The position numbers and the translations under genes are program-made. From positions 1 to 15,372 of the forward strand of contig JAEYYQ010000346.1 in the NCBI GenBank assembly GCA_023428365.1: a stretch of 15,372 nt of DNA. Reading direction: 5' to 3'. Positions 1 through 8,118 of this stretch are shown in pieces. This DNA is from Pseudomonadota bacterium (GTDB lineage Bacteria > Pseudomonadota > Alphaproteobacteria > Rhizobiales > Hyphomicrobiaceae). The number at the start of each line of letters is the position of its first letter. Position 1 is the first letter of the stretch. The notes under the pieces are model-generated. The model worked only from the letters and a program-made list of their open reading frames with translations. It was not told the origin of the DNA and searched no databases.

Positions 1-2
1 TT

Positions 3-158
3 TCGGAAAAGCGTTATGTACGGGAGCAATGGGAGGCCTTCGCGGACTACAAGAAGGTGCTCTCTTTCAAGGACACCGCCTTGCCGCAAGGCGCGTTCCC
101 GAAGGGCGACATCGTACTTGAATACAGCGCAGCGGCACTCGGCTGCGGTAGCGACTGA
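3..158 (+). CDS. C-terminal end of an unrecognised protein (5' end outside window)
   Basis: Frame 3 is open from the window edge to a TGA at 156-158 and gives 51 residues ending in LEYSAAALGCGSD. The composition (YVREQWEAFADYKK, then GAFPKGDIVLEY) looks like a folded protein end rather than a chance frame, while the other two frames give Arg/Ser-rich or short products. I do not recognise the family, and no start, domain or motif can be assigned from this piece. It is transcribed toward the small membrane protein at 382, from which it is separated by about 220 bp, so the two need not share a transcript. Confidence 0.5.
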   Translation, partial: SEKRYVREQWEAFADYKKVLSFKDTALPQGAFPKGDIVLEYSAAALGCGSD

Positions 159-381
159 GCGCGGGAAACGGCCGCTTCGAAACAATCGAGCATCAGGTGA
201 TCCGGGGGGAAACGTGAAGCGGCTGGCATGTATCTGTCTCGCGCTCTTATCATTACGACCAGACCATAACAATCTGGCCGGTTGGTGAAGTCAAAACGTC
301 CGCAGACAAAACCGCAATAGCGCCAATTCGTCTGCAGAGCGTTCTGATGCGCTTCCAGGGATATCATTGCGAGAGAGATAT
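159..381. other. Intergenic region with no recognisable gene
   Basis: No convincing coding frame was seen between the partial gene and the small membrane protein. A weak inverted repeat (GCAGAC near 301 and GTCTGC near 331) is too short and widely spaced to call a terminator. No clear sigma70-type promoter could be picked. Confidence 0.4.
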
Positions 382-822
382 ATGCCGATAGATCACGATG
401 AGCTAGAGCGCCGTCTCAATCAGACCATGATAGAGACGGGATCAGTCTTTGACTATTTCTCTCGCGCCATCACAACCGTGACTTGGCTTTCATTCAATGC
501 GATTGCCTTAGCCGCCTATTTTAATAGCGCGGTATTTCGCAACCTAACGGGCTACCCGCGTTTCGTGATTTCCGGTGGATTAGTCCTCGTGTCCCTGTCC
601 TCTTGCATTCTACTTGCCTGGGCGTTTGCGAGACTCACATCTGATCTGCTTCTCATCGTACGTGGTGGCGAAAAGCTGGACAATACCGGTCTGGGGCATG
701 TTGCTGCCGCGGCAGGGACTATAACTCTGGTGACTTTCATCACATACGCACTCACGGTGCAGGCGATGCGAGCCTTGCAGCTGACTACTGGCTGGCCATT
801 TAACGTCATTCTCGGCCAATGA
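382..822 (+). CDS. Small three-helix integral membrane protein, function unknown
   Basis: The protein has 146 residues. ATG at 382 is chosen over the upstream TTG at 367 because a GAGAGA purine tract lies just before it. An acidic/basic N-terminus (MPIDHDELERRLNQ) is followed by three hydrophobic stretches at roughly residues 32-52, 61-86 and 106-131, so it should be an inner-membrane protein with short loops. No catalytic motif, metal-binding set or named domain is visible. It is convergent with the siderophore operon that ends at 888, with only 65 bp between them and no strong intrinsic terminator. The family is unrecognised; length and topology resemble many uncharacterised alphaproteobacterial membrane proteins. 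Confidence 0.7.
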   Translation: MPIDHDELERRLNQTMIETGSVFDYFSRAITTVTWLSFNAIALAAYFNSAVFRNLTGYPRFVISGGLVLVSLSSCILLAWAFARLTSDLLLIVRGGEKLDNTGLGHVAAAAGTITLVTFITYALTVQAMRALQLTTGWPFNVILGQ

Positions 823-887
823 TCCGCGTTGCGATCGTCGGAGCGGCAAACGAACCAGGGCAGAAAACCACTATAGCCGCGTGCAAA

Positions 888-1184
888 CTAGATCGGAACC
901 GGCTGCCATTCCAAGCTCATCAACTTTTCACGGAACGCGAACCGCACGATATGAGCCTCAACGACATGCTTCATGCGTTCCAGAAGAGTGTCATCCTCGG
1001 CCCGGATTTCGAAAACTAGAACGCTACCTAGCGCACGCATCTCCAGGCGCCCGTACGGCATCTCTGCCACGCCATGAAAAGCATCATAGTGAACCTCAAC
1101 CTTGTGCGAAAAATGCTTGCACATCATCTGCAGATAACGAGATGCGCGCTCGGTTTCGAATTGGCTTACCGCCGTAAGCATCAC
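888..1184 (-). CDS. DUF2218 family protein, last gene of the siderophore operon
   Basis: The protein has 98 residues, the normal length for DUF2218. Family-like features are the N-terminal ASRYLQMMCKHFSHKVEV segment (about residues 15-32), the glycine/hydrophobic core, and the C-terminal VVEAHIVRFAFREKL segment (about 74-88) with the conserved RFAFRE. The start is GTG at 1184 or the adjacent ATG at 1181; an AAAGGA at 1191-1196 lies 6 and 9 nt upstream respectively. It begins 19 nt after the ATPase stop, so it is the distal cistron of the operon. The biochemical role of DUF2218 is not established. From memory, such genes are often found beside siderophore ABC transporters, which suggests an accessory role in iron release or handling; that is inference. 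Confidence 0.85.
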   Translation of the reverse strand: MMLTAVSQFETERASRYLQMMCKHFSHKVEVHYDAFHGVAEMPYGRLEMRALGSVLVFEIRAEDDTLLERMKHVVEAHIVRFAFREKLMSLEWQPVPI

Positions 1185-1203
1185 GGCAATTCCTTTGATA
1201 AGG

Positions 1204-2010
1204 CTACGCGGATCTCTGGATTACGTCATCAACCAAGACATGTACGTGCCCAAGTGAGGTCGTCTCGATATGAGCACTCACCCCATAGACTGTCGCCAGC
1301 ATCTCTATCGTCAATACTGATGATGGAGTGCCATGCGCGATGACCGTTCCGCGATGAAGGATCGCGATCCTGTCTGCCCAGCGTGCGGCGAGGTTCAGGT
1401 CGTGCACGACGATAACGACAATGCGCCCCTCACTCGCCAGCCTGCGAACGAGGCGCATCACCGAAACCTGATAGTGCAGATCCAGTGCGCTCGTTGGTTC
1501 GTCCAGCAAGAGAACACGCGGCTCACTTGCTATGGCCTGGGCCAAACTCACAAGTTGGCGTTGCCCGCCTGAAAGTCGATCCAAATATTCTAAAGCAAGG
1601 TGGCCAATCGACAGGTTTTCCAAAGCAGCGAGCGCGTGGGCAGGTACATCATCGCTTGCTGCTCTGAGCCGCGGCCGATGCGTCGCCTTCAACGCCGTCA
1701 TGACCGACTCGATAACGGTCAGCGAAACTCCTTGGGGCAGTGCTTGCGGCATGAATGCGATCAGTGATGCTCTCTCGGCCGCGCTCATCGCCAACAGATC
1801 GTGATTTCCGAGGCGAATTGCGCCATCACTTTGCAGCAACCCCGCAAGCGCCATCAGCAGCGTCGATTTTCCGGCAGCATTGGGACCAACCAATGCTGTA
1901 ACGTGACCCGGCGCCAACGGCCCAAAATCGAGTTTGTGAATGACTGGGCGGCCTGGATAACCGGCCGTCAGTTTTTCGACGATCAGCGCGTCTTTCGCGG
2001 CCGGCTGCAT
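1204..2010 (-). CDS. Siderophore ABC transporter ATP-binding protein (FecE/FepC type)
   Basis: The protein has 268 residues and a complete ABC ATPase domain. Walker A is GPNAAGKST (42-50), the Q-loop Gln is about residue 89 (FMPQ), the signature LSGGQ is at 146-150, Walker B is VLLLDE (166-171), and the switch His is about 203 (VVHDLN). It should energise import of a ferric siderophore through the FecCD permease encoded just upstream. Its ATG overlaps the permease stop by one base (TGATG), indicating translational coupling. Size and motif order match the FecE/FepC/BtuD subfamily. The substrate cannot be read from the ATPase itself; siderophore use is inferred from the receptor and esterase in the same operon. 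Confidence 0.94.
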   Translation of the reverse strand: MQPAAKDALIVEKLTAGYPGRPVIHKLDFGPLAPGHVTALVGPNAAGKSTLLMALAGLLQSDGAIRLGNHDLLAMSAAERASLIAFMPQALPQGVSLTVIESVMTALKATHRPRLRAASDDVPAHALAALENLSIGHLALEYLDRLSGGQRQLVSLAQAIASEPRVLLLDEPTSALDLHYQVSVMRLVRRLASEGRIVVIVVHDLNLAARWADRIAILHRGTVIAHGTPSSVLTIEMLATVYGVSAHIETTSLGHVHVLVDDVIQRSA

Positions 2011-3098
2011 CAGGATCTGTTCCTGCTGAGAACCAGGAGGAGAAAAACCGGAACTCCGATCAAGGATGTTATAAGGCCGATCGGCAGGATAATTCCAGGC
2101 ACGATGACTTTGCTGGCCCAGGAAGCAAGGCTCATCACAAGCGCGCCGGAGAGCATGCTGGCGGGAAGAAAGAAGCGGTGATCCTCGCCCACCAACAATC
2201 GTGCGATGTGTGGTCCTACCAACCCGACGAATGCTATGATGCCGACAAAGGCTACCGCTGTTCCCGTCAGGAGACTAACGCGCAACAACGACGCGAACCT
2301 CAGTCTCGAAACATCGACGCCGAAACTCCGCGCCCGATCCTGCCCCAACCGCAGCGCCGTGAGCCGCCACGATGCCATCAAAGAAAGAGGGGCGATTGTA
2401 GCCAGTACGATGCTGACGATTGCAATTTTCTCGCTATTGGAACGGGTGAGACTGCCCATCGTCCAAAAGACGAGCTGTTGAAGAGCTTGTTCGTTGGCGA
2501 TGAACTGGGTCAGCGCAACCAGCGCATTGAATGTGAAGAATAGAGCAATTCCGAACAACACAATTGTTTCCCCGCCTGAGCCGCGCAACCGCGTCAGTGT
2601 CTGCAACAGCATCGCAGACCCGAAAGCGAGCAGAAATGCATTGATCGGGATTATCCAGTTCGACGGAACACCTGGAACGCCGATTCCAAGGACAATTGCC
2701 AGCGCAGCGCCGAAAGTTGCTGCCGATGACATGCCGAGCGTGAATGGACTCGCCATTGGATTGTTGAGAATTGTCTGCAGTTCCGCTCCCGCGAGTGATA
2801 AGGATGCCCCCACCGCCAACGCCATCAGTGCTTGGGGCAAGCGGACGTCCCAAATGATGACCGTAGCCGACCGGCTCAGCGTCTCAGGGGACAACAATCC
2901 GCGCAAGACATCCAAGACGCTTAACGAAGATGGGCCGGTCGCAACATCAGCGACGAATGCAATTGTGGTCGCGAGAGCTAGGGCAACGATCACGAAAAGC
3001 CGAATGAGAACCAGCCTGTGATATGCAGCAAGGATCGACGCAGCTGGCCCCCGAGTGCCCGGCATTGAAGATCCCGTGTTGGTTCCGGGAGGGCTCAC
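2010..3098 (-). CDS. Siderophore ABC transporter permease, FecCD family
   Basis: This is a polytopic inner-membrane protein of about 362 residues. Family hallmarks are the GAELQTILNNPMASPFTLG segment, the GVDVSRLRF segment preceding the coupling region, and the C-terminal run FVGLVGPHIARLLVGEDHR followed by ILPIGLITSLIGVPVF. Several start codons are possible. GTG at 3098 is preferred because it overlaps the binding-protein stop as GTGA; TTG at 3113 and ATG at 3065 (with a GGGA upstream) remain alternatives. The hydrophobic core begins after a polar Pro/Gly-rich N-terminus, so the choice does not affect the transport domain. A single FecCD gene suggests a homodimeric permease, as in BtuC. Confidence 0.93.
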   Translation of the reverse strand: MSPPGTNTGSSMPGTRGPAASILAAYHRLVLIRLFVIVALALATTIAFVADVATGPSSLSVLDVLRGLLSPETLSRSATVIIWDVRLPQALMALAVGASLSLAGAELQTILNNPMASPFTLGMSSAATFGAALAIVLGIGVPGVPSNWIIPINAFLLAFGSAMLLQTLTRLRGSGGETIVLFGIALFFTFNALVALTQFIANEQALQQLVFWTMGSLTRSNSEKIAIVSIVLATIAPLSLMASWRLTALRLGQDRARSFGVDVSRLRFASLLRVSLLTGTAVAFVGIIAFVGLVGPHIARLLVGEDHRFFLPASMLSGALVMSLASWASKVIVPGIILPIGLITSLIGVPVFLLLVLSRNRS

Positions 3099-4216
3099 TT
3101 CAGAGAAATCCAATAGGTACCTTCCAATGGAACAGGCAGAAATTCCTTGTTCAAGAGCCGCAAGCTGGCATCAGGGTCAATGTCGGCGAACAGTTCCGGA
3201 TGAAACCATTTGGCTAGTACTTCAACAGCAAGGAAATTCATCGGCATATTGCTGAACAAATGCCAGATCCCATGAACGCGGCCGCTGCGCACCGCCTTTA
3301 GGTCGGCCAATACTGGGATTTGAATGACAGACGAAAGGGCTGCACGCGTCTCTTGTTTGTCGATTCCGGGCCCCATAGCCAAGCCGCCTTTGCCGACCAA
3401 ATGAATTCCCCCCGTGCCGACATAAACATCCGGATCCTGGGCAATGACATACTCCGGATTGAGCTGCCCAAATGGCTGCTTGAGGACGTCGACGGCAATG
3501 TTGTGCCCACCTGCGGCATCTATGAATGCTCCAATCGTCGCGCGCCCAGGCGAATTACAACAATCGCCTAGGCCAGCGTGAGCATGCATCAGGACCTTAG
3601 GTAGCGCTGGCTGTGCGGTGGCGAGCTTGTCGGCGATACGGCGCATATGCGTCTGATAGACGTCGATGTACCGCTCTGCTTGCTGCTCACGGCCCAGTAA
3701 TTTCCCGAGAATGCGAATGCTAGGCACAGTGTTCTCGAGCGGCTTGCTGACAAAATCTATAAAGACAACAGCTATCCCAGCCGCTTCCAGACGCTCGATG
3801 ATGTCAGTTGAATAACGCGACGGTCCATAGCCACCACTCAAGATCGCAACATCAGGTTGAACTGCTAAGGCCTGCTCCACGGAGAAGGTATCGGCGCTGC
3901 CTTGTCCCACAAATGGAATGTCGGCAATGGTTGGAAACTTCTGCTTATAACGCTCGTAGGTCACCTTATCTTGTCGCTGGAGATCGGCAGGCCACCCCGC
4001 GATGAGCGCGACAGGATCGGGATGGATCAACGACAGCGCGAGAATTTGTCGTCCTTCACCCAGCACAATTTTCTTGATCGGTCGTTTGATCGTGACCTTG
4101 CGATCGGCGATGTCGGTAATTTGAATGCTATCGGCAGCCGACGCTTTCGCATATGCCACGGAGATAGCGACAACGATCAGGCAGACCTGCAGTAGTCGAA
4201 GAACGGATGCCATCAT
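3095..4216 (-). CDS. Periplasmic siderophore-binding protein (PF01497 type)
   Basis: The protein has 373 residues with a signal peptide (about residues 1-28, hydrophobic LLQVCLIVVAISVAYA, then ASAADS). The mature part starts with the ITDIADRKVTIKRPIKKIVL segment typical of FepB/FecB/BtuF-like proteins. It continues with an ALAVQPDVAILSGG lobe, a helix linker and a second lobe (NPEYVIAQDPDVYVGTGG). No lipobox cysteine was seen, so it is probably a soluble periplasmic protein delivering the ferric siderophore to the permease. Its ATG overlaps the esterase stop (ATGA), and its own stop overlaps the permease GTG. The CCNSPG stretch about two-thirds along (LGDCCNSPGRATIGAF) has two adjacent cysteines, which is unusual for this fold. 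Confidence 0.93.
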   Translation of the reverse strand: MMASVLRLLQVCLIVVAISVAYAKASAADSIQITDIADRKVTIKRPIKKIVLGEGRQILALSLIHPDPVALIAGWPADLQRQDKVTYERYKQKFPTIADIPFVGQGSADTFSVEQALAVQPDVAILSGGYGPSRYSTDIIERLEAAGIAVVFIDFVSKPLENTVPSIRILGKLLGREQQAERYIDVYQTHMRRIADKLATAQPALPKVLMHAHAGLGDCCNSPGRATIGAFIDAAGGHNIAVDVLKQPFGQLNPEYVIAQDPDVYVGTGGIHLVGKGGLAMGPGIDKQETRAALSSVIQIPVLADLKAVRSGRVHGIWHLFSNMPMNFLAVEVLAKWFHPELFADIDPDASLRLLNKEFLPVPLEGTYWISLK

Positions 4217-5055
4217 TTTTCTCGATTGTCGTCTCGTGTCGCCATTGCGAAACGTAGCGCCCGACTGATAAGCGCCGGAATGACAGAGACGTGGTTTTCC
4301 CCCTCGAATTGGCAGTAAGTCACCTGCAGCCCATGAGGCGCCAGTTCATGCAGGCGTGCCGCCATTTCGACTGCGTTATCGATCATCCTATTTTTTGAGA
4401 CCCAATCCATTCGCTTTTTGATTTGCGGATTGGTGCCTTCGTTCTCGGAGATGCTCTGCTCCAACGCACCCACCCCCATCAGGAGACGCACACAGCGGGG
4501 GGTGGCCCGCAATCGTTCGGAAAACGCCTTCTCAGCCGTCAGGATCGATCTGTCGGCGAACCAGATTGACGGGCTTCCAGCAACGAACGTCGAAAACATA
4601 TCCGGACGCGTGAACATCGCGTAAAGAGTGAACAGCCCTCCAAATGAATGACCGAAAAGTGTTTGACGTTGCGAATCTATTGGAAAATCGCGCGCAATAA
4701 TGGGTTTCAGATCGCGCTCGAAGAACTCGAGCAAGTGATCAGCACCTCCTGTTTTCGGCCACGATGAGTCGTCAGGACGGGTGGACAACAATGATGTCGG
4801 GACTGCAGGAGTATAGTCATACGTCCGCCGTTCCGCATCGATTGGCAGATCGGTCGGATATCCTAGGCCGACGATGACCGCAGGCTCAACACCCGTTGCG
4901 GTCGGACGCCGCGACTGGAGCGACACGGCGTCCACCACCGTCGCGAACATCGCATTTGCATCGAGCAGGTAAATTACCGGATAGCCATCCGCACCCGGCG
5001 TCCCCTTTGGGATAGAAATAAAAATACGAAATTCAGCGCCCGAGCGGGATTGCAT
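4213..5055 (-). CDS. Alpha/beta-hydrolase, IroE/Fes/BesA-like siderophore esterase
   Basis: The protein has 280 residues as called. It shows the putative-esterase (PF00756) pattern: EFRIFISIPKG, GYPVIYLLDANAMF, the VIVGLGYPTDLP segment, RTYDYTPA, the nucleophile elbow GHSFGG (135-140, Ser137), and a C-terminal His in EGENHVSV (about 255). IroE-type enzymes open ester-linked siderophores to release iron, which fits its place between the receptor and the binding protein. The called start is ATG 5055, but it lacks a clear ribosome-binding site. The same frame stays open back to the receptor stop codon at 5110-5112, and the upstream residues (TFPPVTLPRTQQRP) look like the normal N-terminal continuation of this family. 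No signal peptide is visible, so cellular location is uncertain. The stop overlaps the next gene (ATGA). Confidence 0.88.
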   Translation of the reverse strand: MQSRSGAEFRIFISIPKGTPGADGYPVIYLLDANAMFATVVDAVSLQSRRPTATGVEPAVIVGLGYPTDLPIDAERRTYDYTPAVPTSLLSTRPDDSSWPKTGGADHLLEFFERDLKPIIARDFPIDSQRQTLFGHSFGGLFTLYAMFTRPDMFSTFVAGSPSIWFADRSILTAEKAFSERLRATPRCVRLLMGVGALEQSISENEGTNPQIKKRMDWVSKNRMIDNAVEMAARLHELAPHGLQVTYCQFEGENHVSVIPALISRALRFAMATRDDNREK

Positions 5056-5109
5056 CGGGCGCTGCTGGGTTCTCGGTAGTGTGACCGGCGGAAACGTTTC
5101 AATCTCCCA

Positions 5110-7515
5110 TCACCATTGGTACTTCAAGGTGGCCATGATATTGCGGCCAGCCCCGTAGTAGCAGCCGGAATTGGTTGGTCCGGTTGCGGGGAAACCGCCG
5201 CCGAACTGTCCGCACGACGCAAGATATTCCTTATCGAACAGATTGGTTGCGTTGAGCTGCAGCGAATAGCCTTCATACGCTGGCGACAAGGCGCCAAAAT
5301 CGTATCGCGCGGCTGCATCGACAAGGAGCACCGGATCCACCGTCCAGGTATTGGTTCTGTTGCCGTAAGTCTCGCTCATGTAGCGCAGCCCGCCGCCAAA
5401 ACCGAAGCCCCGGAGCATGCCATCATGGAACGTATAGAATGCCCATATCGCGGCCATATGTTCCGGCACCGCCGTCGGCCGCTTGCCCTTGTCGAACGTC
5501 GTCGATTTCGTAATCTCAGCGTCGATGTAAGTGTAAGCTGCGGCGATATCGATATTATCGTTCAGGCTCGCTCGCGCCTCAATTTCCACACCACGGCTAC
5601 GCACCTCTCCAGTCTGCGTCTGGCACAGAGTGTTAGCATTAGGAGCGCAGGGATAGCTTTGAGCCGGTGGCGGCGCATAAACGTGGTCTGTATCTGTCGT
5701 TAGTACGTCCTGAAGACGTATATCGAACAGTGATACCGTAATGAACGCATTCACACCGGGCGGCTGATATTTCACGCCAACTTCGAACTGTTCTCCAGTC
5801 GTCGGCTTAAAGGGATTACCCTGATAATCGACGGCCGTTCCCGTAATCGGTTCGAACGAGGTTGAGTAGCTGAAGTACGGCGAAAATCCATTGTCAAAAT
5901 GATAGAGCAGCCCGCCTCGCCAGGTAAATTCTTCATCCTTCTGATCAGCCCTGAGAATAGCACCACTGGCTAACGTCGTTTGATTGAAGTCATAGCTGGC
6001 CCAGTCGTATCTCGCTCCGAGAACACCGACGAGGTTGCCGATCTTCACCTGCTCCTGAGCGTATATTCCAAGCTGATCTGTTTCGCTTTTGTTGCGGGTA
6101 GCGATTGCCGGGCGGGCAACCGAAAGTCCATAGACGGGGTTCAGATAGTCGATCGTTGGCGCCGCCGCACCAGGTCCACCACCGGAAAGTGCAGCGTTGG
6201 CCGACGCAAATTGATAATCGAGGCCGAACAGCATGGTGTGCTTTACGACACCTGTGGCGAATTTTGCCTCCGCCTGATTGTCGACGGCATAGGTGTCTAC
6301 GCCGTTGATCGTGAGGGATTTATTACGCGAGATGTTGGTTCCCGTAAGACCGGAAGTTTGAAGCGCTGCAAACGTCGTATCCAGATTCATGTAGCGAAAG
6401 TTCTGACGTACCGTCCAAGTTGGGTCGAACTTGTGCTCGAACAAATAGCCGATCGCCGCTTGCTCACGCTTGAAGGTGTCGTATGCGGGATCGCCTGGAT
6501 TGAAAAAGTGCGGAATCTTTCCGTTGGGCGACGGCAATCCGGACCCTAGTGCCGGAACGCCGACGGAATACGAACTTGCCGGGTCATTGAGATAGCTCGC
6601 GAGAAGCGTCAGGGTTGTTGAGGTCGAGGGGCGCCATGTGAACGATGGGGCGATCGCATAGCGCTCCTCGTCGACGCCATAGATGTCGGTGCCGGTATCA
6701 CGCGCCAGACCAGTCAGGCGATAAGAAAACTCACCATTCCGGTCGACCGGGCCACCAAAATCAAAAGCCACCTGTTTGCGCGCATGGGTTCCGAAGGTGA
6801 CTGCAATCTCGCCGAAGGGATCGTCAGTTGGCTTCTTGCTGACGAAATTAACAAGCCCGCCAACGCCAACCTGGCCGTACAAAACCGAGGCAGGCCCCCT
6901 GAAGACTTCGATCCTCTCGAGAAGATACGGATCCATCACGGGGACGTCGAAATTGAGCCCGCGCTGCAGCTTCAATCCATCCTGGAAGTGCACGAAGCTC
7001 TGCAGATTACCGAGGCCTCGGATATTGACGATGTCATAGCGCGACGCAGGGCGCACATCGACGATGACCCCGGGCGTATAATGCAGCGCGTCGGACACGC
7101 TCTCAGCGCCCTGCTGCTCGATTTGATCGCGCGTCACGACGGAGATCGACTGGGGCGTCTCAATCAGAGGAGTGCCCGTCTTGGTTCCCGTCGCACTTTG
7201 GTTGGCAACGAACCCTTGAACCGGTCCCGTGGCCTGCTCCATAGGACTGCGAGGAATTGGACTGGGTGCAGCGACAGGTATAGGTGCGCTCGCGGGTGCG
7301 GATTTTGGCGTCGCCTGCTTCGCTTTCGATTTGGGTTGTGCCTTGGATGCCTCAACGCTGACCGGCGGCAATGTGATGCCCGGCTGCTGCGCATACGCAA
7401 AACTGATTGTTAGCGGCGTTCCCAAAACCCCCGCCAACAGTAAGCGGTAGATCGACCGACCACGCAGCTTACCAAGCTGAGTGACATCTCTCACCGACTG
7501 CCCGAATTCCGTCAC
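5110..7515 (-). CDS. TonB-dependent ferric-siderophore outer-membrane receptor (FhuA-like)
   Basis: The protein has about 801 residues from GTG 7515, chosen because GGGGAG (7522-7527) lies 6 nt upstream; an upstream TTG at 7530 would put that site inside the gene. A signal sequence ends near AYAQ (residue 43), followed by a TonB-box-like ITLPPVSVEAS (47-57) and a Lys/Pro/Ala-rich linker (about 58-95). The plug domain follows (PLIETPQSISVVTRDQIEQQG, the NIRGLG segment, RIEVFRGPASVLYG), then a long beta-barrel. The last residue is aromatic (LKYQW), as expected for barrel assembly. The end (NATNLFDKEY, then CYYGAGR) resembles the ferrichrome/ferrioxamine receptor class. The partner esterase suggests an ester-bonded ligand, so the actual siderophore is open. 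It is the first gene of the operon. Confidence 0.95.
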   Translation of the reverse strand: MTEFGQSVRDVTQLGKLRGRSIYRLLLAGVLGTPLTISFAYAQQPGITLPPVSVEASKAQPKSKAKQATPKSAPASAPIPVAAPSPIPRSPMEQATGPVQGFVANQSATGTKTGTPLIETPQSISVVTRDQIEQQGAESVSDALHYTPGVIVDVRPASRYDIVNIRGLGNLQSFVHFQDGLKLQRGLNFDVPVMDPYLLERIEVFRGPASVLYGQVGVGGLVNFVSKKPTDDPFGEIAVTFGTHARKQVAFDFGGPVDRNGEFSYRLTGLARDTGTDIYGVDEERYAIAPSFTWRPSTSTTLTLLASYLNDPASSYSVGVPALGSGLPSPNGKIPHFFNPGDPAYDTFKREQAAIGYLFEHKFDPTWTVRQNFRYMNLDTTFAALQTSGLTGTNISRNKSLTINGVDTYAVDNQAEAKFATGVVKHTMLFGLDYQFASANAALSGGGPGAAAPTIDYLNPVYGLSVARPAIATRNKSETDQLGIYAQEQVKIGNLVGVLGARYDWASYDFNQTTLASGAILRADQKDEEFTWRGGLLYHFDNGFSPYFSYSTSFEPITGTAVDYQGNPFKPTTGEQFEVGVKYQPPGVNAFITVSLFDIRLQDVLTTDTDHVYAPPPAQSYPCAPNANTLCQTQTGEVRSRGVEIEARASLNDNIDIAAAYTYIDAEITKSTTFDKGKRPTAVPEHMAAIWAFYTFHDGMLRGFGFGGGLRYMSETYGNRTNTWTVDPVLLVDAAARYDFGALSPAYEGYSLQLNATNLFDKEYLASCGQFGGGFPATGPTNSGCYYGAGRNIMATLKYQW

Positions 7516-7537
7516 TGTCCGCTCCCCCAAAGCATAC

Positions 7538-7555
7538 CATCATCCGAAGATGATG
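7538..7555 (-). promoter_or_regulatory. Leader hairpin with cUUCGg tetraloop before the TonB receptor
   Basis: On the minus strand the sequence reads CATCATC-TTCG-GATGATG, a perfect 7-bp stem closed by a C(UUCG)G loop, one of the most stable RNA tetraloops. It ends about 10 nt before the GGGGAG ribosome-binding site of the receptor. No U-run follows, so it is not a simple terminator. It could stabilise the mRNA 5' end or limit ribosome access; function is inferred only from position. Confidence 0.45.
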
Positions 7556-7556
7556 T

Positions 7557-7569
7557 TTGACGTCGTCAA
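7557..7569. promoter_or_regulatory. 13-bp palindrome TTGACG-T-CGTCAA, candidate operator
   Basis: This is a perfect 6+1+6 inverted repeat lying about 42-54 bp upstream of the receptor GTG and one base from the leader hairpin. Its size and position suit a dimeric repressor or activator controlling the siderophore operon. It does not resemble the classical Fur box or the TTCTAAA-type Irr motif as I remember them, so the regulator is unknown. Confidence 0.35.
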
Positions 7570-7743
7570 TGATGGCTGGGGAACGCCTAGCTGACAGGAA
7601 CCCATACAGGATCAAGTATACCTTTACGGTCAAGAATATTTGGAGCGAGAGGTGCTGTATTAGGATAACCGTCACAAAGCTGCCACGCTTCATCTTCGAT
7701 CATCGTCCGCTCACTGCTTGTCCCGATTGCTAGTTCGGTGTGA

Positions 7744-8046
7744 TCCGTCCGAAAGTTGCGTCGACGAGGCCGACCTGGGCGATCCGGTGATCGAACTCCT
7801 GGTGCTGCGGGTGCGGGAGCGGATCAAAAGCGTTCTCTATGCCCAGTTCGGCTATCCAAGGTGGTAGCCAAGTACCACAAGATATCGCCCTTCACGCTGT
7901 CGCCCGACGGCATCTCCGATCGCGGCGACGACGACCTGGATGTGGACATCATCGCCCAGGTGCCCGCCGATGACGTGCTACGCAAGGCCAAATGGGCAGC
8001 CCGGCAGGCGCGGCGCAAGGCCACCGAAACAGGAGGCTCTCACTGA
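7744..8046 (+). pseudogene. Unrecognised coding remnant split over two frames
   Basis: One frame reads DEADLGDPVIELLVLRVRERIKSVLYAQFGYPRW and stops at TAG 7865-7867. The overlapping next frame then carries the protein-like KVVAKYHKISPFTLSPDG, a run of acidic residues (DDDLDVDI), and a basic tail (RKAKWAARQARRK) up to TGA 8044-8046. Both halves have protein-like composition, so either a frameshift broke one gene or the end of one gene overlaps a small second one. No start with a good ribosome-binding site is visible for either. I do not recognise the family. It sits at the edge of a run of clearly broken genes, which favours the remnant reading. Confidence 0.35.
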
Positions 8047-8118
8047 GCGCCTTCGACACACCGACCTGCTAAACTAAGAAAAGCGGCAAGCGACAAACTG
8101 CTTCGTTCCCGAGGGCCT

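Noticed and set aside
2494..3021. Plus-strand 175-codon open frame opposite the permease
   Set aside because: It is a shadow of the FecCD permease, which has clear family motifs and overlapping-stop coupling.
5116..5703. Plus-strand open frames of about 190-210 codons opposite the TonB receptor (also 5980-6549 and 6784-7413)
   Set aside because: They mirror the codon pattern of the receptor on the other strand and show no family features.
7469..7693. Small minus-strand open frame in the receptor leader
   Set aside because: It overlaps the receptor start and the hairpin/palindrome, has no ribosome-binding site, and its sequence is unremarkable.
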